NCBI GenBank assembly: GCA_937974195.1
Contig: CALJIC010000206.1
Span: 19,952 to 83,951, forward strand
Length of the DNA: 64,000 bases
Direction: 5' to 3'
DNA from: an uncultured Roseiflexaceae bacterium
Lineage (GTDB): Bacteria; Chloroflexota; Chloroflexia; Chloroflexales; Roseiflexaceae
A program made the position numbers and the translations under genes. Below are positions 35,491-46,853 of the stretch, one piece after another (position 1 is the stretch's first letter; each line of letters opens with the position of its first letter). Below the pieces are notes generated by a model. It made no database searches. It was given only the letters and a program-made list of their open reading frames with translations, and was not told the origin of the DNA.

Positions 35491-37448
35491 TCCTCTGCCT
35501 CTATGCGAACAAGCGCGAACGGCGGCAGCGCGACGGCGAGCTCCCCGTCCACGGCGAGCGGCTCTCCGGCCTGCGCCCGAAACAGATCCGGCGAGCGCAT
35601 GGCCTGCTCGGCGCTCGACGCGTCCAGCGTCTGCACGCTGAGCGCGCCGCGGAGCCCGGACACGAGCACCCGCTGCGGCTCGTCGGCGAAGCTGGCCAGG
35701 AGCAGCCGGGTGCGCGCGCCGCGCTGCAGCGCGAGGCCATCGAAGCGCAGCGGCGCGCTCGACCGGGAGGCGACGACGTGGCCGCCGGCGAACTCGCCGA
35801 CGTCGGCGAGGACGTGGTAGAGCGGGAACACCGCGCCGGGGATGGAGCGGAACAGGTCCGGCAGCGGCGAGCCCGCCTCGGTCTCCATCACGCCGCGCCA
35901 GCCGGTGGTCTCGTAGTAGGTGACGCTGGCGGCGCCGGCCTCGGCCAGGTACTTGATGCTGCCCAGCGTCCAGGCGGCGCCGTACAGCGACATCTGGCGC
36001 ACGTCCACCTGCGGCGGCAGCTGGCCGGGCTCGGGCTCCGGGGCGGCGCCGGTGGCGTAGGGGTTGTGGCGCGGCATCAGCGTCACCGGGCTGATGGCGA
36101 CCGGCAGGCCGGTCGTCTGCTGGGCGCTGCGCACGAGGGTGCCCTGGGCCTGGAGCGTCTCGGTGACCGAGGCCAGGTCGAACGCGTGGACCTGCGGGCT
36201 GACCGCGGTGCAGATGCGCTCCAGCAGCGCGGCGGGCGGCGGGTTCCGCCCGACGAAGATGAAGTCGGCGTTGCTGCCGGCGGCGAAGGGCGCGCCGGGC
36301 TGGTAGTCGGCGAGCCGGGCGCGCGCCGCGGCCACGATGCGCTCGATCGGCGTGCCGCCGAGCAGGCGCTCGTTCGCCGCGTACACCAGCCAGGCCGCGA
36401 CCGGCGGGCGCAGGCGGTCCAGCAGCCGGCGGAGGGCCTCCAGCTCGCGCTCCGGCTCGTCGGGGAGCAGCAGGGCCAGCTCGAGGCCAACGCCGAGCGC
36501 CCGGGCCTCCTGGGCCGCCTGCGCCAGCGCCGCCTCCACATCCGGCCGCCGCAGGTCGAGGTCGGCGCGCAGGTGCGCCAGGCGCAGCGCCCGCAGCCGC
36601 GCCACCTCGCGCTCGCTCAGCGGCTGGCCGCGGCTCGCCCGCCCCAGGCCGATGGCCGGGAGCTGGCTGAGCGCCCCAGGCTCCAGGCTGAACGTCGGGG
36701 GCTGCGCGCTAGAAGCGGAGTATGGGGCGCTCGGCCCGGAGCGCGCGGCCTCAAGGGTCAGCGTGAGCGCCTGCTGGATGCGCGTCCCGGCCGGAACCTC
36801 GACCGGGAACGGCAGCCGCAGCGGCGTCGAGAACGTCTTGAACGAGGCGTCGGTCCAGTTGCGCTGGTCCTCCATCTCGAAGGCGTCGCCGTCCAGCTGG
36901 ACCCGGGCGCGGACGCCGGGCTCGACCTCGTGGCTGAGGGCGCGGATATCGGTGAAGGGCCGCACCGGCTGGTCGGGGTCGATCGCCAGCGGCAGGCGCG
37001 CGTCCTGGACCGCGCCGTCCACGTGCTCGACGCGCATCTCCGCGCCGGCGCACTCGGCGGGGTGCAGCACACAGATCCCGATCCGGTTGCGCATGAACGT
37101 CGAGCGGGCCGTGCCGTCCATCTCGAACCGGATTGTGCCGTCCGGCTCACCGGTGATCGTCGCCGTCCAGCGAAAGTCGATCTCGTCCTGGCGGTTGTCG
37201 ACGGTGTAGGTGATGCGGAACGCGTCCGGCTGGATTTCGAGCTGCTCGCCGGAGCGGACGCCGGGCACCGTGCCCCAGTTGCGGTCGCGCACGGCCACGT
37301 AGACGCGCCGGAGGATCTCGCGCGCGCCGAGCCGGACGTAGCGCAGGTCGCCGGCCTCATAGACCAGCGTGAGCGGGCCGGCCCGCAACGGCACCTGCGC
37401 GGGCAGCGGCTGGTCCACGCCGTACCACAGCACGCGAGTGGGGAGCAT
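35487..37448 (-). CDS. apnL: D-apionate lactonase family protein
   Basis: A 653-residue protein that I recognise as the ApnL family. The N-terminal beta domain has LWYGVDQPLPAQVPLRAGPL, EILRRVYVAVRDRNWGTVPG and STFMRNRIGICVLHP. A middle TIM-barrel-like domain (about 290-590) contains FIFVGRNPPPAALLERI, and a short C-terminal beta domain ends the protein. The characterised member hydrolyses D-apionolactone to D-apionate in plant cell-wall D-apiose breakdown. The ATG at 37448 follows a strong AGGAGG. A Ser/Pro-rich linker near residue 265 joins the first two domains. Substrate could be another sugar lactone; none of the other standard apionate genes is recognised here. Confidence 0.75.
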   Translation of the reverse strand: MLPTRVLWYGVDQPLPAQVPLRAGPLTLVYEAGDLRYVRLGAREILRRVYVAVRDRNWGTVPGVRSGEQLEIQPDAFRITYTVDNRQDEIDFRWTATITGEPDGTIRFEMDGTARSTFMRNRIGICVLHPAECAGAEMRVEHVDGAVQDARLPLAIDPDQPVRPFTDIRALSHEVEPGVRARVQLDGDAFEMEDQRNWTDASFKTFSTPLRLPFPVEVPAGTRIQQALTLTLEAARSGPSAPYSASSAQPPTFSLEPGALSQLPAIGLGRASRGQPLSEREVARLRALRLAHLRADLDLRRPDVEAALAQAAQEARALGVGLELALLLPDEPERELEALRRLLDRLRPPVAAWLVYAANERLLGGTPIERIVAAARARLADYQPGAPFAAGSNADFIFVGRNPPPAALLERICTAVSPQVHAFDLASVTETLQAQGTLVRSAQQTTGLPVAISPVTLMPRHNPYATGAAPEPEPGQLPPQVDVRQMSLYGAAWTLGSIKYLAEAGAASVTYYETTGWRGVMETEAGSPLPDLFRSIPGAVFPLYHVLADVGEFAGGHVVASRSSAPLRFDGLALQRGARTRLLLASFADEPQRVLVSGLRGALSVQTLDASSAEQAMRSPDLFRAQAGEPLAVDGELAVALPPFALVRIEAEE

Positions 37449-37461
37449 GTCGAGCCTCCTG

Positions 37462-37605
37462 CTGATCCACGGAGAATACGAAGGGCACGGAGCTACGGGG
37501 GACACGGAGAGCACGGAGCCACGGAGGACACGGGGAGCACGGATTACCAGCTGACTGAGCAGCGATGACCTTCCCTCCGTGTGCTCCGTGCCCTCCGTGG
37601 ATCAG
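37462..37605. repeat. CACGGAGGA-type repeat element with 13-bp terminal inverted repeats
   Basis: CTGATCCACGGAG at 37462-37474 is exactly inverted at 37593-37605 (CTCCGTGGATCAG). Between them are many copies of a CACGGAG/CACGGAGGA unit on the left arm and CTCCGTG units on the right, so the RNA folds into one long hairpin. The right end supplies the TGA stop of the SDR gene; the left end is 13 bases before the apnL start. A shorter relative lies at 17988-18065. Confidence 0.75.
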
Positions 37606-38363
37606 ATAGCCGTCAGGCCGCCGTCCACCATGTAGAAGCCGCCGGTGCAGAAGATGGCCTCGTCGGAGGCCAGGAACACCGCGAGCGACGCGACCTCCTC
37701 CGGGCGGCCGAGGCGGCCGAAGAGCGTGAGCCGGTTGAGCTCCTCGCGCTGCTGCGGGTCGGCCAGCATCTCGGCGATCAGCGGCGTGTCGGTGGGGCCC
37801 GGGACGATGGCGTTGACGCGGATGCCGTCGCGCGCGTAGTCCGCGGCCATCACGCGCGTGAGCGCGAAGACCGCGCCCTTGCTGGAGCTGTAGGCGGTGT
37901 AGCCGGGCGCGCAGCCGACCATGCCGGTGGGCGAGGCGATGTTGACGATCGCGCCGCCGCCGCGCGACAGCATGGCCGGGATCGCGTACTTGGCGCAGAG
38001 CCAGGGGCCGCGGATGTTGACGGCGTAGGTGCGGTCCCAGACCTCCTCGGACAGCTCGTGGGCGCGGGCGTCCTGGCCGTGGAGCTGCACCGCCGCGTTG
38101 TTCACCAGGATGTCCAGGCCGCCGTAGCGCTCCACCGCCGCCGCCACCAGCGCCTCGACGTCGGCGCTGCGCGTGACATCCGTCCGCACGAAGGTCGCGG
38201 TGCCGCCGGCGGCCTCGATCGCCGCGGCCGCTGCGGCGCCGCGCTCGGCGTCGATCTCGGCGAGCACCACGCGGGCGCCCTCGCGGGCGAAGCGCTCGGC
38301 CATCGCGCGGCCCATGCCGGCACCCGCGCCTGTGATGATAGCGACCTTGTTCTGGAGACGCAT
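37602..38363 (-). CDS. SDR family oxidoreductase, possible sugar dehydrogenase
   Basis: A 253-residue classical SDR. It has the cofactor motif GAGAGMGRAM, acidic AEID after beta-2 (NAD preference), NNAA, and the catalytic residues in NIASPTGMV and YTAYSSSKG. The C-terminus is the usual GGFYMVDGGLTAI. The ATG at 38363 follows AGGAGGAAGG. Lying upstream of the apionate-lactonase-family gene, it may oxidise the sugar to the lactone, as an SDR or other dehydrogenase must precede a lactonase; that is an inference. Confidence 0.85.
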   Translation of the reverse strand: MRLQNKVAIITGAGAGMGRAMAERFAREGARVVLAEIDAERGAAAAAAIEAAGGTATFVRTDVTRSADVEALVAAAVERYGGLDILVNNAAVQLHGQDARAHELSEEVWDRTYAVNIRGPWLCAKYAIPAMLSRGGGAIVNIASPTGMVGCAPGYTAYSSSKGAVFALTRVMAADYARDGIRVNAIVPGPTDTPLIAEMLADPQQREELNRLTLFGRLGRPEEVASLAVFLASDEAIFCTGGFYMVDGGLTAI

Positions 38364-38533
38364 GGCGCAGCCTTCCTCCTGATGATGGTGGCGTCTGAGG
38401 AGAGCTCGCGGCCCTCCTCGCCTCCCGGCTGAGCGGGGCGCGGGGGGCGCACCAGGGCGACTACATGGCTCGTGCTGCTGAGGGCGGATGCCTTCGGATG
38501 CGTGGTGATTGTATGCCCGGTGCGCCCGCGCTG

Positions 38534-39430
38534 TCAATCGCGGGCGGCGCCCAGCCTCTCCAGCTCCTCGAGCAGCGCCTGGGCCGGCGGCGAGAGCTGG
38601 CGGCCCCTGGCCCACGCCACGCTGTAGGTGCGCTCCGTGTTCGCGCCGCTCAGAGGGAGCGCCCGCAGCGTCCCGGAGGCCACCTCGCGCTCGACGGCGA
38701 TCGCCTGCACCAGCGCCACGCCGATCCCGGCCTCGACGCTGCGCTTGATCGCCTCGGTCTCGCCCAGCAGGATCACCTCGTCGTCCGCGAGCGCCTCTGT
38801 GCCGAGCAGCCGCTCGACGGTGGCGTGGAGCGCCGAGCCGGGCTCGCGGGTGAGCAGCGTGCGCCCGCGCAGCTCGTCCAGCCCCACCTCGGTCCGGTCC
38901 GCCCACGGGTCGCCCGGCGCGACGATCACCACCAGCCGGTCGCGCATGAACGGCGCCGTGCTCACGCCCTCGCGCTCGGCGGGCGAGCCGACCAGCGCCA
39001 GCTCCACCGCGCCCTCCGCGACCATATCCAGCAGCTCGGCGGTGTTGCCGACGCTGATCCGCGACCGGAAGTGCCCGAAGCGCTCGCGGTAGCCGCGCAG
39101 CAGCCCCGGCAGCAGGTAGGTCGCGAGCGTGTGGCCGACGCCCAGCCGCAGCGTGCTGCTTGCCACCCCTGCGGCGGCGCGCGCGGTCTGGAGCGCCTCG
39201 TCGGCCAGCGCCAGCAGCCGTTCGGCGAAGGGGAGCAGCGCCTCGCCGGCCGGGGTGAGCCGCTGGCGGCGCGTCTGCCGGTCGATCAGCGGCGCGCCGA
39301 CCTGGGCCTCGAGCGCGGCGAGCTGCTGCGAGACGGTCGGCTGGGTCATGTGCAGCAGCTCGGCGGCGCGGGTGAAGTTGCCGGTGCGCGCGACGACGGC
39401 GAAGATCCGGAGCTTGTGCAGATCAACCAT
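38534..39430 (-). CDS. LysR family transcriptional regulator
   Basis: A 298-residue LTTR. The N-terminal winged HTH reads LRIFAVVARTGNFTRAAELL followed by TQPTVSQQLAALE. The rest is a periplasmic-binding-protein-like co-inducer domain. It lies upstream of, and on the same strand as, the SDR/lactonase operon (170-base gap), not divergent as is common. It may regulate that operon; the effector is unknown. Confidence 0.9.
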   Translation of the reverse strand: MVDLHKLRIFAVVARTGNFTRAAELLHMTQPTVSQQLAALEAQVGAPLIDRQTRRQRLTPAGEALLPFAERLLALADEALQTARAAAGVASSTLRLGVGHTLATYLLPGLLRGYRERFGHFRSRISVGNTAELLDMVAEGAVELALVGSPAEREGVSTAPFMRDRLVVIVAPGDPWADRTEVGLDELRGRTLLTREPGSALHATVERLLGTEALADDEVILLGETEAIKRSVEAGIGVALVQAIAVEREVASGTLRALPLSGANTERTYSVAWARGRQLSPPAQALLEELERLGAARD

Positions 39431-39497
39431 ATGTTCCTCACTGCGCGGTACGCCACTTGCATCAGCCTGAGTCGTGGCTTTGGAGAGAGAGCGCGCT

Positions 39498-40169
39498 ATG
39501 TCAGTGAAGCCAGGATTTGCTCGTATCGTTTGGCTTGTTGTCCAGCTCAGCCTCGTCGCTCAGCTGTTGCCGGTTGCGGCCACGGCCGTGCCTGCGGAGC
39601 AGACGCCCGGGGCGCCGCAGCTCTGGCTTCCGACGCCGCCCGGCCAGCCCTGGCGGGTGATCCAGGGCTACGGCTGCGGCACGCACGACGACTGGGATCG
39701 CTTCTCGCTCGACCTGGCGGCAGCGCAGGGCCGGAGCGCGGGCGCGCCGGTCTACGCCGCGGCCAGGGGCAGGGTGCAGGCCTGGGTCCAGCCCAGCGGC
39801 ACCCTGATCCTCGATCACGGCAACGGCTTCTACACCATGTACACCCACCTCTCGCACGCTGCCGTGGTCAGCTCGGGGCAGATCGTGGAGCGCGGCGAGC
39901 CGATCGGCCTGGTCGGTGAGCGCGGTACGCCCGGCGCGCCGCATCTGCACTTCACTGCCTACTACGCCCCCGGGCGCTGGGGCGGCGGGCCGCGCCAGAG
40001 CTTCCCGCTGCGCTTCGCCGACGGCTATCACCTGTCGGCTATCGGCGGCTGCGATCAGCACAGCGGCCGCGTGCTCGTGGCGGAGCAGCGCCGCGTGGCC
40101 GCCCCGACCTTCAGGCACTACCTGCCGCTCGTCCAGCACGAGCAGGCTGGTCGCCCGTTCAATAGATGA
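39498..40169 (+). CDS. Secreted M23 family peptidase-like protein
   Basis: A 223-residue protein with an N-terminal signal sequence (about 1-31, hydrophobic IVWLVVQLSLVAQLLPVAA then ATAVPA). It has one M23/LytM domain: GTHDDWDRFSLDLA holds the first metal-ligand region, and PHLHFTAYY holds the HxH motif. It should be exported and act on peptidoglycan cross-links. The ATG at 39498 is preferred because the signal peptide begins there. Its stop codon lies inside a 10-bp inverted repeat. Confidence 0.8.
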   Translation: MSVKPGFARIVWLVVQLSLVAQLLPVAATAVPAEQTPGAPQLWLPTPPGQPWRVIQGYGCGTHDDWDRFSLDLAAAQGRSAGAPVYAAARGRVQAWVQPSGTLILDHGNGFYTMYTHLSHAAVVSSGQIVERGEPIGLVGERGTPGAPHLHFTAYYAPGRWGGGPRQSFPLRFADGYHLSAIGGCDQHSGRVLVAEQRRVAAPTFRHYLPLVQHEQAGRPFNR

Positions 40170-40180
40170 TATCTATTGAA
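40158..40180. promoter_or_regulatory. 23-bp AT-rich dyad upstream of the aconitase promoter
   Basis: TTCAATAGAT-GAT-ATCTATTGAA: two perfect 10-base arms around 3 bases, just upstream of the acnA promoter and overlapping the M23 gene stop. It has no T tract after it, so it looks more like a protein-binding operator than a terminator. No bound regulator is known. Confidence 0.5.
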
Positions 40181-40198
40181 TGTATTATAACTATCATT

Positions 40199-40227
40199 TT
40201 GAACAATAGGTCGTCTTCTGGTATACT
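40199..40227 (+). promoter_or_regulatory. acnA promoter
   Basis: TTGAAC at 40199-40204 and TATACT at 40222-40227 with a 17-base spacer, a near-consensus housekeeping promoter about 30 bases before the acnA start. Confidence 0.8.
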
Positions 40228-40256
40228 TTGGGCATCCAGAAAGAGAGGTGAAGAGT

Positions 40257-43070
<2,814 letters not shown>

Positions 43071-43091
43071 GCGCGGGAAAGCTTCGGCTGC

Positions 43092-43130
43092 AAGGGCTTG
43101 GGGAGGCATCGCTTCCCCAAGCCCTTTTTT
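43092..43130 (+). terminator. acnA intrinsic terminator
   Basis: A perfect 13-bp stem, AAGGGCTTGGGGA (43092-43104) with TCCCCAAGCCCTT (43114-43126), followed by six Ts in total, 22 bases after the acnA stop. Confidence 0.9.
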
Positions 43131-43226
43131 GCGCCGCGGCGCTGCGGAGGGAAAGCAGGGCGTGGCGGCCTCGCCTTCCAGACCTTCTCGGAAGAAAGGC
43201 GGCGCGACCGCGCAGGCCATTGTGGG

Positions 43227-44930
43227 TTACGAGATGGGCGCCAGCCCGCCGACCATCCAGCGCGTGTGGTCGCTGCCGCTGCGCCAGAGGTGCCGGAGCG
43301 TCTCGCGCTTCGCGGCGGCCCTGAGGAGCCTCAGGAGCGGCGCCGGGCGCAGGCTCCACTCGCGGGCGGCCCGCCGCACCCAGTACTCGAGGTCGGACGC
43401 GCTGAGGTGCGGGTAGCTCAGGGCCGCGCTCCGGCACATGTCGAAGTCCTCCCAGCGCTCCATGCGGATCCAGCCGTTCTCGACCGCCTCGTAGTAGAGC
43501 GGCGTCCCGGGGTAGGGCGTGGCGATGTGGAACAGCGCGATATCCAGCGGCAGGCGCTTGGACAGGTCGATCGTCTGCCGGATCGTCTCCACCGTCTCGC
43601 CCGGCAGCCCGATCATGAAGTAGCCCCAGTTCTTGATGCCGACGCGCCGGCTGGCGGCGAGCATCTCCTGCATGAGCGCGACCGTCGTGCCCTTGCGGGC
43701 GCGGCGTAGTACCTCCTCGCTGCCGCTCTCCAGCCCCCACCCGATCAGGAAGCAGCCGGCGCGCCTCATCAGCAGCAGCAGCTCCTCGTCCACGAAGTCG
43801 ACCCGGCTGTTGCACGACCAGCGCAGATCGAGCCCTTCGCTGAGGATCATGCGGCACAGGTCGTACACGAACGCGCGGTTGACCGTGAACAGGTCGGCCT
43901 CGAAGTGGATGTGGTGCACGCCGATCTGCTTGAGCAGGTGCAGCTCGCGCAGCACGTGCTCCGCGCTGCGGTGCCGCACCGTGGACTGGTAGGTCACGTG
44001 CTTGATGCAGTAGCGGCAGCCGCCCGGGCAGCCCCGGCTGGTCAGCACGAAGGTGTACGGCCGGCCGACGATCGGCACGCGGTACTTCCGCCAGGGAAGC
44101 AGGTGGTGGAGCGGCAGCGGCAGCGAGTCGAGGTTCTCGATCAACGGCCGGTCCGGGGTGATGCTCACGACGCCGTGCTCGTCGCGGAAGGCGACCCCGC
44201 GGGTCTCGCGCAGCGCTCTGGCGATCAGGGCCGGCGGGACGGCGCGCTGCCGGCCGCCGGTGGCCAGGTACGAGGCGTCCGGGAAGGGGCGCGCGCGTGA
44301 CGGCGAGACCAGCTCCAGGCCGCCCACCGGCGCCGGGGCGTCGGCGCGCTCCCGCTCGACCTGGCGGTCGATCGCCCGCATCACCTCCAGCGCCGTCAGC
44401 TCCGGCTCGCCGCGCACGACGACGTCGAGCGAGGGGTAGGTCTCGAGCGTCTCGCGGCTCAGCGCGGTGACGTGTGCGCCGATCGCGATCGTGATCGTGC
44501 CGGCCGCCTTGCCGAGGAAGGTGGCGCGCATGTCGTTGGTGAGGGTGGCAGCGGCGGCGTGGATGATCGTGTAGCGCGGCCGGAAGCGCCACATGTACTG
44601 CTCGAGCTGCTCCCAGGTCATGCCCATGCCGTGCGCGTCCACGACGTCGACGCGGTAGCCGGCCTCCTGGATCACCGCGCCGAGCTGCGCCAGGGCGGTC
44701 TGCGGCCGGGCGGCCTCGCTGTGGCTGGCGCGGCGGGAAGAGGCGCTGTTCGGCGCCGGGGGGTTCAGCACCAGCAGATCGAGACATTCCTGCTTCGCGC
44801 GCGGCGGCTCGATGAACAGGATCTCCCTGTGGTCGCTGCCTTGCTGTCGCTCGGTCGGCGCGCCGCGAGCGCGGAGCTCGCCGGAGATCAGTCGCTTGCC
44901 GGTTGGCGCGGTGACGCTGTGCTCGGACAC
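43227..44930 (-). CDS. B12-binding domain radical SAM protein
   Basis: A 567-residue protein. The N-terminal half (about 55-200) is a B12-binding Rossmann domain starting DLLVLNPPAP, without the DxHxxG base-off histidine motif. The C-terminal half is a radical SAM domain with the cluster motif CPGGCRYC, followed by GLESGSEEVLRRARKGTT. This is the superfamily of BchE and many methyltransferases; the group cannot be narrowed, and no pigment genes are nearby. The GTG at 44930 is preceded by GGGAGGAAGG. It stands alone between repeat-containing gaps. Confidence 0.85.
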   Translation of the reverse strand: MSEHSVTAPTGKRLISGELRARGAPTERQQGSDHREILFIEPPRAKQECLDLLVLNPPAPNSASSRRASHSEAARPQTALAQLGAVIQEAGYRVDVVDAHGMGMTWEQLEQYMWRFRPRYTIIHAAAATLTNDMRATFLGKAAGTITIAIGAHVTALSRETLETYPSLDVVVRGEPELTALEVMRAIDRQVERERADAPAPVGGLELVSPSRARPFPDASYLATGGRQRAVPPALIARALRETRGVAFRDEHGVVSITPDRPLIENLDSLPLPLHHLLPWRKYRVPIVGRPYTFVLTSRGCPGGCRYCIKHVTYQSTVRHRSAEHVLRELHLLKQIGVHHIHFEADLFTVNRAFVYDLCRMILSEGLDLRWSCNSRVDFVDEELLLLMRRAGCFLIGWGLESGSEEVLRRARKGTTVALMQEMLAASRRVGIKNWGYFMIGLPGETVETIRQTIDLSKRLPLDIALFHIATPYPGTPLYYEAVENGWIRMERWEDFDMCRSAALSYPHLSASDLEYWVRRAAREWSLRPAPLLRLLRAAAKRETLRHLWRSGSDHTRWMVGGLAPIS

Positions 44931-44984
44931 GCCTTCCTCCCGCCTACGAAGAGCCCTGCCTGCGCCCGAAATCAAGAGGCCGCA

Positions 44985-45235
44985 GCAGCGTTCCGAGGCG
45001 GCTGCCCCAGAGCGATCTCGCTGCGGCCCACGCTGGCCGGACTCTGTTGAAGTGACACGCGTTCCGCGGTCGTGCCGCCCGCTCCCATGGTGGAGCTGTG
45101 GAGATCCGCAGACCCTCCACGGACGCTTTGCTCCGCCCTTTGACGGCGAAAAGAGGAAGGTCCTGGGGAGGCGACGCCTTCCCAAGCTCCTTCAAGCGGC
45201 GCGGGGGCGAGGCCACCGCGTACGTCGTGTGAACT
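44985..45235. repeat. Intergenic repeat remnants
   Basis: In the 460-bp gap before the radical SAM gene, GATCCGCAGACCCTCCACGGACGCTTTG, GAAAAGAGGAAGGTCCTGGGGAGGC and GGGGGCGAGGCCACCGCGTA are recognisable. The last matches the right end of the repeat at 13583-13727, and GGACGCTTTG matches the one at 61089-61175 in inverse orientation. Further right (about 45295-45345) a GC-rich stem CGCCGCGC / GCGCGGCG surrounds GGATGATGATTTGCTCATCC. No gene is present. Confidence 0.5.
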
Positions 45236-45390
45236 GAGGTGATCCTTGAGTCTCGCAGTAGGATACGGGAGGGTGATGAGTTTTCGGTAAATGCGCCGCG
45301 CCGCGCGGATGATGATTTGCTCATCCCCCTGGCGCGGCGATGGGGCGTCGCCGCCCCACGCGGCCTAGGGCGAGGGCGGGCCGGCGCGCA

Positions 45391-46767
45391 TTAGCTCATC
45401 GTAAACAGGAACGCGAGGTCGTTCACGTTGGTGTGCGTGGGGCCGGGGCGCAGCAGGTCGCCGAGCGCCTCGAAGAAGGGGTAGGCGTCGTTGCGGGCCA
45501 GCGCCGCCGCCGGGCTCAGCCCGAGCGCCTGAGCGCGGGCGAGGGTCTCGCCGGTCACCACGGCGCCGGCCGCATCCGTCGGCCCGTCGTCGCCGTCGGT
45601 CGCGAGCGTCACCAGGGCGGTGCGCTCCAGCCCGGCCATGTCGGCCACCGCCGCGAGCGCGAGCTCCTGGTTGCGCCCGCCGCGCCCGTCGCCGCGCAGC
45701 GTGACGGTGGTCTCGCCGCCGGCCACGACGCACCCCGGCCGCCCGACCGGGTTGCCGCTCGTCGCCATCTCGCGCGCCACCGCGGCGAGCACCCGGCCGC
45801 ACTCGCGCGCCTCGCCCTGCAGGAAGGTCGTCAGCAGCAGCGGCGTGAAGCCCTCGGCCCGGGCGGCCTCGATCGCCGCCGCCGCCGCCAGCGCGTTGCT
45901 GCCGACCAGCACGTGCGCGATCCCTTCCAGCACCGGGTCGCCCGGCTTCGGCGTGTCGGGGATCGCGCCGGTGAGCCCTTGGCGGAGGTGGGCCAGGATG
46001 GGGGAGGGGGCGGTGGCTGTCAGCCCGTAGCGCTCGAGCACCCCCCAGGCATCGGCGAAGGTGCTGGTGTCGGCCACCGCCGGCCCCGAGGCGATCACGT
46101 CGAGCGGGTTGCCGACCACGTCGGAGAGCACCAGCGCCGCGAGAGTCGCCGGGTAGGCCATGCGCGCCAGCCCGCCGCCCTTCACCTGGTCGAGGTGCTT
46201 GCGGAGCGTGTTGATCTCACCGATCGCCGCGCCGGAGGCCAGCAGCTGCCTCGTGAGCTCCTGCATATCGTCGAGCGTGACGCCCGGCACCGGCAGGGTC
46301 AGCAGCGCGGAGCCGCCCCCGGAGATCAGCGCCAGCACCAGGTCGCGCTCGCCGGCGCCGGCGAGCAGCTCGGCGACCCGGCGCCCCGCGGCGACGCTGC
46401 GCTCGTCGGGGATCGGGTGGCCGGCCGGCAGCAGCTGGAGATGCGGCCGGGGCTCGATGCCGCCGGCGCCCTGCTGGCTCGCTTTGGAGACGACGAGGCC
46501 GCCCGCCAGCCGCTCGCCCAGGACCTCCGCCGCGGCCCTGGCCATCGGGAGGGCCGCCTTGCCGACGCTCACCAGCAGCACGCGGTCGAAGCGCGAGAGG
46601 TCGTAGCTGTGCGCGCCCACCAGCAGCTGGCTGCCGTCGCGGCGCAGGAAGCGGCGCACCGCGTTCTGGGGCTCGACCGCCGCGAGGGCCGCCGCGAGCA
46701 CGCGCGCCACCGCCGTGCCCCAGGCCATCTCGCGCAGCGAGCGAGTCATCAGGCGTTCGGCGCTCAA
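45391..46767 (-). CDS. Glycerate 2-kinase (type II glycerate kinase)
   Basis: A 458-residue kinase with the N-terminal DUF4147 domain (VGKAALPMARAA, SGGGSALLTLPVPG near residue 150) and the C-terminal MOFRL domain (TDGDDGPTDAAGA, THTNVNDLAFLF). It phosphorylates D-glycerate to 2-phosphoglycerate. The start is a TTG at 46767, chosen because AGGAGG sits six bases before it; the next Met is six codons later. It is not part of an obvious operon, but it could use glycerate from sugar-acid breakdown. Confidence 0.92.
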   Translation of the reverse strand: MSAERLMTRSLREMAWGTAVARVLAAALAAVEPQNAVRRFLRRDGSQLLVGAHSYDLSRFDRVLLVSVGKAALPMARAAAEVLGERLAGGLVVSKASQQGAGGIEPRPHLQLLPAGHPIPDERSVAAGRRVAELLAGAGERDLVLALISGGGSALLTLPVPGVTLDDMQELTRQLLASGAAIGEINTLRKHLDQVKGGGLARMAYPATLAALVLSDVVGNPLDVIASGPAVADTSTFADAWGVLERYGLTATAPSPILAHLRQGLTGAIPDTPKPGDPVLEGIAHVLVGSNALAAAAAIEAARAEGFTPLLLTTFLQGEARECGRVLAAVAREMATSGNPVGRPGCVVAGGETTVTLRGDGRGGRNQELALAAVADMAGLERTALVTLATDGDDGPTDAAGAVVTGETLARAQALGLSPAAALARNDAYPFFEALGDLLRPGPTHTNVNDLAFLFTMS

Positions 46768-46853
46768 TCGGGACCTCCTGCACCTAAAAAGAACCGCCGG
46801 CAGCTGACCGCGGGAGCTCGGCGCGTGTCAGCGGGCGGCGGTTCGGCGATGCG

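Noticed and set aside
37462..37605. CACGGAGGA repeats considered as a CRISPR array
   Set aside because: Units are 7-9 bases without spacers of constant length, and the element is bounded by inverted ends. No cas genes are nearby.
43227..44930. BchE (anaerobic Mg-protoporphyrin cyclase)
   Set aside because: Only the general B12-radical SAM architecture fits; there are no bacteriochlorophyll genes nearby and the cluster motif context differs from what I know of BchE.
43227..45185. Longer radical SAM protein starting at 45185
   Set aside because: The extra 85 residues come from repeat sequence. The GTG at 44930 has a strong GGGAGGAAGG site.
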